The notes: a model not told the origin generated them from the sequence alone. 64,000 nucleotides of DNA from Crocinitomicaceae bacterium (GCA_021740745.1 JAIOZF010000006.1:1-64000), one strand, 5' to 3'. Positions 8,786 through 17,670 are shown, counted from the first letter of the stretch. Program-made: numbers and translations.

Positions 8786-10162
8786 ATGCGTTTTAGCCGT
8801 TCCCTGCTCCGTTTTTTATCATTTTCCATTTTATTGATGGCCAGTTGGTTTATATTCCAATTTGCACGCACCATTCTCAGTGAAACACAAAATGGAAACT
8901 TGTCTTTTGTTCCTGCGGATGCAACGTTTGTGATGCGCATTGACGGCAGACAATTGGCAGAGACAGCGCTTTTTTCTATTGTAATGGATTCGAAAGACGA
9001 GGAAATTATTCGCCTAATAGAACGAACTTTTAAAAACAAGGTAACGGATAACAAGGAATTCAAGAATACTGGAATCAATTTTTTATCCGATGTGGTGATT
9101 TTTAAAATGGACTACCAAGAAGGAATAGTAAATGGTGTTTTAGTAAATCTCACTAATCAACGACTATTTGATAAAAATATCACTGCAAGCGATCAAGAAC
9201 AACACGCTTTTTCTTCAACTGAAAATGTTGGACTAATTTTAACGTATTCAGCTAAAAACAAAGAGAAAGTTTCAGCTAAGGGTTTACAAAAATTAGCAGA
9301 TTCCATTCTTCAGAGCAAAACAACTCATAAAGTTCAACAATTAATTGCCAATCGAGAGGAAGGTAAATTTACAGAAGTATTCATTAAAGGAAATTTTCTT
9401 GGCAACGCTCTTAGTTCATCGGAATCATCAATTGTATTTGAACAAAAGGCACAGTCTTTTTTATTACACGGTGATTTATCAATGAATGATCCAGAATCTG
9501 ATTCACATAAATTATCACACCAGTTGGCGGAAAAAGGATTTCACATTACAAGTCGTGTTTTTTCGAAAGAAATATCAGACTCCCTTGGACGTTTATTATC
9601 CTTTATGGATAAACCAATTCCAGAAATTACCGCATTTTCATTAAACTATGAAGGAACAAAAATAATCAATCACACTTCAGGCTTCTTTGTTGTTCCTAAT
9701 ATGGAAATGGTGATTCAATGTGCAAATCCTTTTTCAATTCAATCGTTTTTGAAAGAATCAAGTATATCAGCACAACTCGATTATCAAATAACGGATAACA
9801 CGGTTCAATTTCAAGATGAAGTTCTATACTACAAGCAATTAAGTTCCAATAGTTTTTACATTGGAAGCGCTGAGCAACCTGTATTTAAACAAAGAAGCGA
9901 AAACGAATTATTACATATATCTGGAAAATTAAATCCTTTATTGAACATTCAAGGAGGCGGAATGATGACTGCATTTCTCGAAATGATTCCAATATTTAAG
10001 GCATGTAAGGGAATTTCAAATCACTCAGAGCGCATCCAATTTGATATCGTTGAAAAAGAACGAAACAAGGCTGAAATCAGAGGTGAGTTGCTTTTTAAAA
10101 AGGAATATTCTCCAATGAATGAAATTCTAAAATTCATTCTAATTAGTCAAATGGCTAATTAA
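8786..10162 (+). CDS. Unrecognised membrane-anchored protein
   Basis: A 458-residue protein from the ATG at 8786. One hydrophobic segment (about residues 5-24, LLRFLSFSILLMASWFIFQF) after a basic start suggests an N-terminal anchor or uncleaved signal, with the rest in the periplasm. The body is mixed alpha/beta. Near the N-terminus PADATFVMRIDGRQLAETALF resembles the opening of DUF3352-like periplasmic proteins, but this is only an impression. A strongly helical stretch rich in K, E and Q lies around residues 150-195. No catalytic motif was found. It overlaps the convergent metal-receptor gene by four bases. Confidence 0.7.
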   Translation: MRFSRSLLRFLSFSILLMASWFIFQFARTILSETQNGNLSFVPADATFVMRIDGRQLAETALFSIVMDSKDEEIIRLIERTFKNKVTDNKEFKNTGINFLSDVVIFKMDYQEGIVNGVLVNLTNQRLFDKNITASDQEQHAFSSTENVGLILTYSAKNKEKVSAKGLQKLADSILQSKTTHKVQQLIANREEGKFTEVFIKGNFLGNALSSSESSIVFEQKAQSFLLHGDLSMNDPESDSHKLSHQLAEKGFHITSRVFSKEISDSLGRLLSFMDKPIPEITAFSLNYEGTKIINHTSGFFVVPNMEMVIQCANPFSIQSFLKESSISAQLDYQITDNTVQFQDEVLYYKQLSSNSFYIGSAEQPVFKQRSENELLHISGKLNPLLNIQGGGMMTAFLEMIPIFKACKGISNHSERIQFDIVEKERNKAEIRGELLFKKEYSPMNEILKFILISQMAN

Positions 10163-10938
10163 AGATCCAACTCTTTCAGGAAACTATTGAAGTAAGCTGA
10201 GGCTAATCTCATTCTTGAACCATACCAACTGCACATTTCCCCATTAATTATTCGAATTTTTGATGTTGGAAAACGTTTTTGATAAAGCTTAATGTGTTCT
10301 TCTGTAAAAGGATAGGGCTCAGAACTTAGAAAAATACAATCAGGTTGAATTTCAGTTTCTTTCCATTGAGGATATCTATTTTCCTCACATACATTATGAA
10401 ATCCAATTTTGGAAAGTAGAGAATTAACAAACGTATGCTGTCCGACAATAAAATCTGGATCTTTCCAAATAAAATAAAGAAAGGATCTACTTTTCGATGG
10501 AATATTGATTAATTCAAAATTGTGTTGAATATCTAAAATGAGTTCCTCTGCTGCTTCGTCTTTCCCAATTATTTCTCCAAGCTGCTCAATCATTTTCAAG
10601 GCATCATCGAAGGTGAAAATATCACTCAACCATACGGGAGCAATCGCTTCCAAGGCCAGAATATCTTCCTTTGTATTTTCCTCCTTGTTGCCGATAATTA
10701 AATCTGGACATAATTGTCGAATTGCATCAACATTCAACTGTTTGGTACCTCCTACTCGTTGTTTTTTACGATACCATTCGTCTGGATAAATACAAAATTT
10801 TGTAATTCCAACAACTTCATCTTGTAGGCCTAAATCATATAACAATTCAGTTTGTGAGGGTACTAACGAAACGATCCGACGAGGAATTCCTTCCAGTCGG
10901 ACCGTACGATTCATTTGATCTTTAAAAATTCGTTCCAT
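10159..10938 (-). CDS. Helical-backbone metal-receptor (BtuF/FepB-like) protein without signal peptide
   Basis: A 259-residue protein of the periplasmic-binding-protein family for cobalamin, haem or siderophores. The start RIVSLVPSQTELLYDLGLQDEVVGIT and RVGGTKQLNVDAIRQLCPDLIIG match the first lobe of BtuF-like receptors. There is no signal peptide or lipobox, so it seems cytosolic, and no transporter gene is nearby. Its start codon overlaps the stop of cystathionine beta-synthase (TAATG), so it is coexpressed with that gene. Ligand unknown; a corrinoid or metal-chelate role is inferred from the fold. Confidence 0.8.
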   Translation of the reverse strand: MERIFKDQMNRTVRLEGIPRRIVSLVPSQTELLYDLGLQDEVVGITKFCIYPDEWYRKKQRVGGTKQLNVDAIRQLCPDLIIGNKEENTKEDILALEAIAPVWLSDIFTFDDALKMIEQLGEIIGKDEAAEELILDIQHNFELINIPSKSRSFLYFIWKDPDFIVGQHTFVNSLLSKIGFHNVCEENRYPQWKETEIQPDCIFLSSEPYPFTEEHIKLYQKRFPTSKIRIINGEMCSWYGSRMRLASAYFNSFLKELDL

Positions 10939-12299
10939 TAAGACATTGCGGAAATAATGTCATAACGCGTCACAATATGATATCCACCCGCTGGCATTTC
11001 TACCAATACTGCAGGAGTGGTTTTATTAATTAGTTTACATAAATCATCTAGATGGGTTGCTGCCTTTACAACAGGGAAAGGTGCGCCCATAATGGAAGAA
11101 ATTGGTGCGTCACGTAATTCAGGATCTTCAACCAATAATTGGTAAACGTGGCTATCGTCAATTGAACCAACAAATAATCCATCTTTTAATACTGGAATTT
11201 GTGAAATTCCAAACTTGCGCATTTTTGCGATTGCATGAGAAACCAATTCTTCAGCAAACAAGGTCACTAGCGGACGATCAGAATGCTGAGCAACAAGTTC
11301 ACCTGCAGTTTTGAACTCTTCTTCTAAGAATCCTCTTTCACGCATCCAATCATCGTTGAAGATTTTTCCAACATACCGACTTCCATGATCGTGAAATAAA
11401 ACAACAACCACATCATCATCAGTCAACTGATCTTGCATTTGCAACAATCCTTTGATTGCTGAACCTGCAGAATTACCAACAAAAATACCTTCTTCACGTG
11501 CTAATTTTCGGGTATAAACTGCTGCATCTTTATCGGTTACTTTTTCAAAGTGATCAATAATATCAAAATCGACATTTTTAGGAAGAATATCCTCGCCAAT
11601 TCCTTCGGTGATGTATGGATATATTTCGTTTTCATCAAAGATTCCTGTTTCCTTGTACTTTTTGAAAACAGAACCATACGTGTCAATTCCCCAAATTTTA
11701 ATATTCGGATTCTTTTCTTTTAAGTATTTTCCAACACCTGAAATCGTACCACCCGTTCCAACTCCAACAACGAAATGGGTGATCTTACCGTCGGTTTGTT
11801 CCCAAATTTCAGGACCAGTTGACTCGTAATGAGCTTGACGATTCGAAAGATTATCATATTGATTCACATACCATGAATTCGGTGTTTCTTCAGCTAATCT
11901 TCGCGAAACTGAATAGTAAGATCGCGGGTCAGAAGGTTCAACAGCCGTTGGACAAACCACTACTTCAGCTCCGACAGCGCGAAGAATATCCATTTTCTCC
12001 TTTGATTGTTTGTCGTTTAAAACGCAAATCAATTTATATCCTTTGATGATACACGCCAAAGCAAGTCCCATCCCTGTGTTTCCAGAAGTTCCTTCAATTA
12101 TTATTCCTCCCGGTTTTATAATGCCTGCTTTCTCAGCATCTTCAATCATTTTCACAGCCATTCGATCCTTCACAGAATTTCCTGGATTTGTAGTCTCAAC
12201 TTTCGCTAAAATTGTTCCTTTCAGTCCTTTTGTTACTTTGTTTAATCGCACGATTGGTGTATTCCCAATCGTTTCAAGAATGTTATTGTAGATTTTCAT
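10938..12299 (-). CDS. Cystathionine beta-synthase-like PLP enzyme with two CBS domains
   Basis: A 453-residue protein. Residues 1-320 form the cysteine-synthase fold: PLP lysine K44 in NPGNSVKDR, the GTSGNTG phosphate-substrate loop, and GVGTGGTISG binding the PLP phosphate. Residues about 335-453 hold two CBS modules, one starting RPLVTLFAEELVSHAIAKM. CBS pairs usually bind adenosyl ligands. The layout matches cystathionine beta-synthase, which makes cystathionine from homocysteine and serine, but O-acetylserine sulfhydrylase activity is possible. There is no N-terminal haem domain. Coupled to the downstream metal-receptor-like gene. Confidence 0.9.
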   Translation of the reverse strand: MKIYNNILETIGNTPIVRLNKVTKGLKGTILAKVETTNPGNSVKDRMAVKMIEDAEKAGIIKPGGIIIEGTSGNTGMGLALACIIKGYKLICVLNDKQSKEKMDILRAVGAEVVVCPTAVEPSDPRSYYSVSRRLAEETPNSWYVNQYDNLSNRQAHYESTGPEIWEQTDGKITHFVVGVGTGGTISGVGKYLKEKNPNIKIWGIDTYGSVFKKYKETGIFDENEIYPYITEGIGEDILPKNVDFDIIDHFEKVTDKDAAVYTRKLAREEGIFVGNSAGSAIKGLLQMQDQLTDDDVVVVLFHDHGSRYVGKIFNDDWMRERGFLEEEFKTAGELVAQHSDRPLVTLFAEELVSHAIAKMRKFGISQIPVLKDGLFVGSIDDSHVYQLLVEDPELRDAPISSIMGAPFPVVKAATHLDDLCKLINKTTPAVLVEMPAGGYHIVTRYDIISAMS

Positions 12300-12312
12300 C
12301 TGATTTTTTTTT

Positions 12313-12320
12313 CAAAGATA
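12313..12320 (-). promoter_or_regulatory. -7 element for the cystathionine beta-synthase operon
   Basis: TATCTTTG on the minus strand, 13 bases before the ATG at 12299; perfect match to TAnnTTTG. Confidence 0.5.
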
Positions 12321-12343
12321 CCAAAAGGTTTTAGAATGCCGAC

Positions 12344-12367
12344 TTTCGAGCCAATTGTAGCTCAAAA
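12344..12367 (-). terminator. Weak hairpin downstream of the TerC gene
   Basis: On the minus strand the arms TTTTGAGC and GCTCGAAA pair over eight bases (one G-T) around an eight-base loop. It lies after the TerC stop and before the promoter of the next gene. No clear U-tract follows, so termination is only possible. Confidence 0.25.
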
Positions 12368-12411
12368 TTGTATGCTACTTTTCTGGTTTTATTATCAACT
12401 AAACGTTTTTA

Positions 12412-13359
12412 CTATGCTTTCTTTTTATCCTTATTAATAATCGAAAACACAATCCCCATTGCCAAAATAAAGAGAATAATAGCCAAGGACAAAAGCGCTG
12501 GAATTTCAACGAAATGAACAATAAGCATTTTAACTCCAACAAACATCAAAACAGCAACCAGTGAATATTTCATGTACTCAAACATATCAAGCATATTGGA
12601 AAGGAAGAAATACAAACTTCTTAAGCCAAGAATGGCGAAAATATTGGAGGTAAACACGATAAATGAATCTGTTGTAATTGAAAAAATTGCTGGAATTGAA
12701 TCAACGGCGAAAAGTATATCAGAAAACTCAACTACAACAAGCGCTGCGAGCAATGATGTTGCAACGCGTTTGCCGTTCTCTTTAATTAAGTATTTGCCAT
12801 TTTTAATTTCCCAATTAATAGGGTAAATCTTTGATAGAAACTTGACACCCGCACTGTCTCTAAAATCGTCGTCTTCTTCACTTCCTCTGATCATTTTAAA
12901 CGCGGAGAAAACTAAGATTGCACCGAATACATAGGTTGCCCATTCAAATTGATGAACGAAAGCTGTACCAAGAAGAATCATTACCAAACGGAAGAATACG
13001 GCTCCTAAAATTCCCCAGAAAAGAATCCCGTGCTGATAGATTGGTTCAATTTTGAAAAATCGAAATATCATAGCCATCACAAAGATGTTATCTAAACTTA
13101 GCGATTCTTCAATAACATAACCGGTGTAATAATCAATCATTGCTTTTGAAGGAGCAACATTACCATGATTGATTCCCATGTAGTTGATGTCATAAATCCA
13201 ATAAATAACTCCTCCAAATAAAACAGAAATAGTTACCCAAACAACTGTCCATGCCAATGATTCTTTCATTGTAACAGCTTTGTCTTTTTTATGAAAAACA
13301 CCTAAATCAAGTGCTAAAAGCGAAAAAATCAATACGATAAAAACGACCCAAACCAACAT
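12412..13359 (-). CDS. TerC/Alx-family integral membrane protein
   Basis: A 315-residue polytopic membrane protein from the ATG at 13359. TerC/Alx signatures are present: EESLSLDNIFVMAMIF in the N-terminal half and FSDILFAVDSIPAIFSIT in the C-terminal half, with acidic residues inside membrane helices that suit metal-ion handling. Family members export manganese or act in tellurite resistance and pH response. The reading frame extends upstream to a TTG at 13425, but the -7 element TATCTTTG at 13386-13393 falls inside that extension. No partner ter genes are nearby. Confidence 0.88.
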   Translation of the reverse strand: MLVWVVFIVLIFSLLALDLGVFHKKDKAVTMKESLAWTVVWVTISVLFGGVIYWIYDINYMGINHGNVAPSKAMIDYYTGYVIEESLSLDNIFVMAMIFRFFKIEPIYQHGILFWGILGAVFFRLVMILLGTAFVHQFEWATYVFGAILVFSAFKMIRGSEEDDDFRDSAGVKFLSKIYPINWEIKNGKYLIKENGKRVATSLLAALVVVEFSDILFAVDSIPAIFSITTDSFIVFTSNIFAILGLRSLYFFLSNMLDMFEYMKYSLVAVLMFVGVKMLIVHFVEIPALLSLAIILFILAMGIVFSIINKDKKKA

Positions 13360-13385
13360 GAACACAACCTTATTAGATGAACTAT

Positions 13386-13393
13386 CAAAGATA
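13386..13393 (-). promoter_or_regulatory. -7 element for the TerC gene
   Basis: TATCTTTG on the minus strand, 26 bases before the ATG at 13359. It decides the start codon, because the longer frame would begin upstream of the promoter. Confidence 0.5.
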
Positions 13394-13438
13394 ACGTTTT
13401 GTTTGATGAAATGATTCCATAACAAGTGGATTTCTTTG

Positions 13439-13446
13439 TAAATTTG
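13439..13446 (+). promoter_or_regulatory. -7 element for uvrB
   Basis: TAAATTTG fits TAnnTTTG and ends 17 bases before the uvrB ATG. It is divergent from the TerC promoter 46 bp away. No palindrome resembling a LexA box was noticed in the gap. Confidence 0.45.
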
Positions 13447-13463
13447 TTATCAATTTATAATCA

Positions 13464-15494
13464 ATGGATTTTAAACTTGTTTCCGACTTTCTTCCAACTG
13501 GCGATCAACCAGAAGCTATTAAAGAATTAGTCTCTGGGTTAAATGATGATATCCCTCATCAAACGCTACTTGGTGTTACCGGAAGTGGAAAAACGTTTAC
13601 CATTGCTAACGTTGTCAAAGAAATCAATCGACCTACATTGGTTTTATCGCATAATAAGACATTGGCAGCGCAATTATATGGCGAATTCAAGCAATTCTTT
13701 CCGGAAAATGCTGTAGAATATTTCGTGTCTTATTATGATTATTACCAGCCAGAGGCCTATTTACCCATCACTGACACCTTCATTGAAAAGGATTTACAGA
13801 TTAATGATGAAATTGAAAAACTGCGTTTATCAGCAACTTCTTCACTTCTTTCAGGCCGAAAAGATGTCTTGGTTGTCGCCTCGGTTTCATGTATCTATGG
13901 TATTGGTAATCCAAATGAATTTGCAAACAGCATCATCTATCTAAAAGTTGGTCAAACTGTATCGCGCAATAAATTTCTATACAAACTTGTCGAGAATTTA
14001 TATTCAAGAGCGAATGGTGTTGAATTCAAAAGAGGAATGTTCCGTGTGAAAGGTGATACGGTTGACATTCATTTGGCCTATGCGGACCATGCCTTAAGAA
14101 TTGAATTTTGGGGCGATGAAATTGAGAAAATAAGTGCTATTGATCCCATTTCAAACGCGAAGATTGATAGCTATGAAGAAATAAATGTATATCCCGCAAA
14201 TATCTTCGTTTCCAGTCCTGAAACTTCACGTAAAGCCATCGATCAAATTGGTGAAGACATGGAGTTACAGGTTGAAAACTTCAGAAAAGAAGGGAAAATT
14301 ATTGAATCGAATCGTTTGAAAGAAAGGGTAACGTATGACATGGAAATGATCCGTGAATTAGGTTACTGCTCTGGAATTGAAAATTATTCACGCTATTTTG
14401 ACCAACGTAAATCAGGTGAGAGACCTTTCTGTTTACTTGATTATTTCCCTGATGACTTTTTGATGGTAATTGATGAAAGTCACGTTACGTTGCCACAAAT
14501 TCGCGCAATGTATGGAGGTGATAGAGCGCGAAAGATCAATTTAATTGATTACGGATTCCGTTTGCAAGCTGCAATTGACAATCGACCTTTAAAGTTTGAA
14601 GAATTCGAATCGATTGTTCATCAAACAATTTACGTTTCTGCCACTCCAGCGGATTATGAAATTGAAAAATCTGAAGGGGTCATTGTTGAACAGGTTATTC
14701 GACCGACGGGATTACTCGATCCATTGATTGATGTTCGACCAAGTTTAAACCAAATAGACAATTTAATTGAAGAAATTCACTTAAGAATTGAGAAAGACGA
14801 GCGTGTTTTGGTGACAACCTTAACAAAACGAATGGCGGAAGAATTGCAGAAATACTTGGACAAACTAGGTATTCTTTGTCGATACATCCATTCCGATATT
14901 GATACTATGGAACGTGTAGAGATCCTTCGTCAACTGCGTTTGGGTGATTTTCATGTATTAATCGGTGTTAATCTATTGCGCGAAGGATTAGATTTGCCTG
15001 AAGTTTCATTGGTAGCAATATTAGACGCAGATAAGGAAGGATTCTTACGAAATGAACGTTCTCTCGTTCAAACAGTTGGTCGTGCAGCTCGAAATATCAA
15101 CGGTACCGTTATCATGTATGCCGATAAAATGACCAAGTCAATGCAACGAACCATCGATGAAACGTTGAGAAGAAGAGCGATTCAAATTGCGTACAATGAA
15201 GAGCGCGGCATGGTTCCAACAGCTTTGAACAAATCGAAGGAAAAAATCATGGAATCGACGATTGTAGCTGATGGCGATCAATCAACTCGCAATTTGAAAT
15301 ACGATTATTCTGAACCAATGCCTTTGGCAGCCGATCCAGTTGTACAATACATGACGACAGAGCAATTGGATAAAACAATTCTGTTTACCCGAAAACAAAT
15401 GGAAAAAGCAGCTAAAGATCTTGATTTCATCGAAGCTGCTCGATTACGCGATGAATTGTATGCCTTGGAATTACGTAAAAAAGAAAAGAATTAA
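13464..15494 (+). CDS. uvrB: Excinuclease ABC subunit B
   Basis: Damage-verifying helicase of nucleotide excision repair; binds UvrA, then UvrC. The length of 676 residues is normal. Walker A is GVTGSGKTFT (about 38-47). The beta-hairpin YYDYYQPEAY that inserts into the helix is intact. The DEAD-like motif is DESH in VIDESHVTLPQIRAMYGGD, and motif VI is QTVGRAARN. The C-terminal UVR domain, KQMEKAAKDLDFIEAARLRDEL, contacts UvrC. Transcribed alone from its own promoter. Confidence 0.98.
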   Translation: MDFKLVSDFLPTGDQPEAIKELVSGLNDDIPHQTLLGVTGSGKTFTIANVVKEINRPTLVLSHNKTLAAQLYGEFKQFFPENAVEYFVSYYDYYQPEAYLPITDTFIEKDLQINDEIEKLRLSATSSLLSGRKDVLVVASVSCIYGIGNPNEFANSIIYLKVGQTVSRNKFLYKLVENLYSRANGVEFKRGMFRVKGDTVDIHLAYADHALRIEFWGDEIEKISAIDPISNAKIDSYEEINVYPANIFVSSPETSRKAIDQIGEDMELQVENFRKEGKIIESNRLKERVTYDMEMIRELGYCSGIENYSRYFDQRKSGERPFCLLDYFPDDFLMVIDESHVTLPQIRAMYGGDRARKINLIDYGFRLQAAIDNRPLKFEEFESIVHQTIYVSATPADYEIEKSEGVIVEQVIRPTGLLDPLIDVRPSLNQIDNLIEEIHLRIEKDERVLVTTLTKRMAEELQKYLDKLGILCRYIHSDIDTMERVEILRQLRLGDFHVLIGVNLLREGLDLPEVSLVAILDADKEGFLRNERSLVQTVGRAARNINGTVIMYADKMTKSMQRTIDETLRRRAIQIAYNEERGMVPTALNKSKEKIMESTIVADGDQSTRNLKYDYSEPMPLAADPVVQYMTTEQLDKTILFTRKQMEKAAKDLDFIEAARLRDELYALELRKKEKN

Positions 15495-15559
15495 TCAGGA
15501 AAATTATTGAATCAATTGAATTTTCTATCAACAAATGCTGCAAAAAGATGAATAATTTC

Positions 15560-15578
15560 GGGAATGATAATCATTATC
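15560..15578. promoter_or_regulatory. Fur-box-like palindrome before the RluA-type gene
   Basis: GGGAATGATAATCATTATC matches the E. coli Fur consensus GATAATGATAATCATTATC at 17 of 19 positions. It overlaps the -7 element at 15575-15582, the right place for repression. The same bases can also be read as Met-Ile-Ile-Ile-Ile of a 22-codon frame starting at 15564, so the match may be a coding coincidence. Fur sites in this phylum are not well defined. Confidence 0.4.
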
Positions 15579-15582
15579 TTTG
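15575..15582 (+). promoter_or_regulatory. -7 element for the RluA-type gene
   Basis: TATCTTTG, 42 bases before the chosen ATG at 15625. It overlaps the Fur-like palindrome by four bases. The leader contains a small dyad, TGGTTT-T-AAACCA. Confidence 0.45.
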
Positions 15583-15624
15583 CATGTCTCTTGTTTGGTT
15601 TTAAACCAGCACCTAAAAAGAAAA

Positions 15625-17316
15625 ATGCATAAAACGAACGAAGCATCTCTTTTCATTCCTTTCAATTCTTCTGTTGAAGCAATTGACTTACCGAAGCGCT
15701 TCAATTTCCCATTTAATTACACACCTCATCCAATATGTATTCTTGCTGCAGATGAGTTACAATACCATATTGAAAATGAAGCGGCTTGGAATCATAATTT
15801 TGGTTTAAAAAATGGACAAGAAGGAATAATTATAGGTAAAATGTTTGGAGTTCTTGTCGTAAAGAACAAAGAAGGTAAACTTGGATATTTAGCAGGGTTT
15901 TCAGGAAAACTAGACGGTGTAAATCATCATCCTAAATTTGTTCCTCCAGTTTTTGACATCTTGAAAAATGATGGCTTCTTTCGCATTGGCGAAGCGAAGG
16001 TAAATAAAGTGAATGCGCGACTAGAGGAAATTGAACATGACAGCGATTATTTAGCGTTGCTCGAACTTAAAAAGAAGGAGCAAATTTTATCCAATGAACT
16101 AATAGCGGACCAAAAACTGCGTGTGAAGCGAGGAAAAAACGATCGTAAAGCGCGAAGAGTCGAGGCTAAAAGTCAATTGAATGATCATGATTTTTCGCTG
16201 TTTTTGGAGGAACTTGGTAAGGAAAGCATTGAGGAACATTATGCTTACAAAGATTTGATAAATTATTGGAAGCATCGAATAGGCTTAATTGATGAAAAAC
16301 TAGCACATTTTACAAATGAAATTGAAGCATTAAAAGAAGAGCGAAAAATTCGATCCGCTTCCATTCAACAAGAGATATTTGCACATTATACCTTTCTGAA
16401 TCAGGCTGGTGAAACAAAGGACTTAAATCAAATTTTTAATTCTACAAAGGAGATTTACCCTCCTGCTGGAGCGGGCGAATGTGCAGCACCTAAATTATTG
16501 CAATATGCATTTCAACATGGACTAACGCCCATTTCAATGGCGGAATTTTGGTGGGGAGAATCACCTGCATCTGAAATTAGGAAGCACAAACAATTCTACC
16601 CTGCTTGTCGAAGTAAATGTGAACCAATCTTAGGCCACATGTTGGAAGGAATGGATATGGATGAAAATCCTAGATTACATCCGCAATTCGTAAAGGCAGA
16701 ATTGGATATTATTTTCGAAGATGATTATTTGATGGTCATCAACAAACCTGGCGAAATATTATCCGTTCCTGGCGTGAACATTTCAGATTCAATTTACACG
16801 CGAGTTAAAGAAAATTACCCTGAATTTACAGGGCCGCTTGTAGTGCATCGTCTAGACCAATCGACCACCGGATTATTGTTAATTGCGAAGACGAAAGAAA
16901 TCTACAAAATTTTACAGCGCCAATTCATTAATCGAACTGTCAAAAAACAATATGTTGCTATCCTGGAAGGTGTACTTTTTAGCGATGAAGGAAGTATCAA
17001 TCTGCCTTTACGTGTTGATTTAGATAATCGTCCGCGACAATTGGTTTGCTATGAACATGGAAAAACGGCTTATACCAATTGGAAAGTTGTAGATCGATCA
17101 AACAATAGAACGCGTATTCATTTTTATCCAGTAACAGGAAGAACACATCAGCTAAGGGTGCATGCAGCTCATCCATCAGGATTAAATTCACCAATTGTTG
17201 GTGATGATTTATATGGAAATTCAGCAGAACGCTTGTTTTTACATGCAGAAATATTGGAATTCAAACATCCTGTAAGTCAGGAAGTAATGCAAATAAAAGC
17301 ACCAGCTCCTTTTTAA
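15625..17316 (+). CDS. RluA-family pseudouridine synthase with long N-terminal extension
   Basis: A 563-residue protein. The C-terminal part (about 365-563) is an RluA-type RNA pseudouridine synthase with catalytic D411 in VVHRLDQSTTGLLLIAKT and the later motif GRTHQLRVHAA. The first 365 residues are an extra region. It has a globular start, a charged coiled-coil part (about 130-250), and a conserved-looking block GAGECAAPKLLQYAF ... AEFWWGESP ... YPACRSKCEPILGHML. That block's C286, C328 and C332 could bind a metal. The frame extends to a TTG at 15580, but the promoter element overlaps that codon, so I took the ATG at 15625. The RNA target is unknown. Confidence 0.85.
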   Translation: MHKTNEASLFIPFNSSVEAIDLPKRFNFPFNYTPHPICILAADELQYHIENEAAWNHNFGLKNGQEGIIIGKMFGVLVVKNKEGKLGYLAGFSGKLDGVNHHPKFVPPVFDILKNDGFFRIGEAKVNKVNARLEEIEHDSDYLALLELKKKEQILSNELIADQKLRVKRGKNDRKARRVEAKSQLNDHDFSLFLEELGKESIEEHYAYKDLINYWKHRIGLIDEKLAHFTNEIEALKEERKIRSASIQQEIFAHYTFLNQAGETKDLNQIFNSTKEIYPPAGAGECAAPKLLQYAFQHGLTPISMAEFWWGESPASEIRKHKQFYPACRSKCEPILGHMLEGMDMDENPRLHPQFVKAELDIIFEDDYLMVINKPGEILSVPGVNISDSIYTRVKENYPEFTGPLVVHRLDQSTTGLLLIAKTKEIYKILQRQFINRTVKKQYVAILEGVLFSDEGSINLPLRVDLDNRPRQLVCYEHGKTAYTNWKVVDRSNNRTRIHFYPVTGRTHQLRVHAAHPSGLNSPIVGDDLYGNSAERLFLHAEILEFKHPVSQEVMQIKAPAPF

Positions 17317-17342
17317 TCGGTGTGAATTATTAGAGGAAATAG

Positions 17343-17350
17343 TACTTTTG
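17343..17350 (+). promoter_or_regulatory. -7 element for the DUF3817 gene
   Basis: TACTTTTG fits TAnnTTTG, 20 bases before the ATG at 17371. Confidence 0.4.
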
Positions 17351-17370
17351 ACAAATTAAATCTAGGTAAA

Positions 17371-17664
17371 ATGAATTTAAAAACGCTTATTGGTCAGTTA
17401 AGAATACTTGCCATTATTGAGGGAATCTCCTTCATCTCTTTTGCCTTGACAATGCCCTTAAAATACATTTGGGAGATAAAAGGTCCGAATTATTTCGTTG
17501 GGATGGCACATGGATTTCTTTTTCTCGCCTATGTTATTTGGGTAATGGTCAACCATTATGACCGCAAATGGAATTTCAAAACAACTTTTTTATTGTTGCT
17601 CGCTTCCTTGGTTCCTTTTATGACCTTTTGGGTGGATAAGAAAATCCTCCAACGCATGAAATAA
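17371..17664 (+). CDS. DUF3817 small membrane protein
   Basis: A 97-residue integral membrane protein. Three hydrophobic stretches (about 10-30, 42-62, 70-88) and the motifs RILAIIEGISF near the start, MPLKYIW, and GMAHGFLFLAYV in the second helix fit DUF3817. Function unknown. It converges on the TetR gene with six bases between stops. Confidence 0.8.
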   Translation: MNLKTLIGQLRILAIIEGISFISFALTMPLKYIWEIKGPNYFVGMAHGFLFLAYVIWVMVNHYDRKWNFKTTFLLLLASLVPFMTFWVDKKILQRMK

Positions 17665-17670
17665 GTTTCA

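Noticed and set aside
13360-13425. TTG start giving a 22-residue longer TerC protein
   Set aside because: The extension contains the -7 element TATCTTTG and lacks family similarity.
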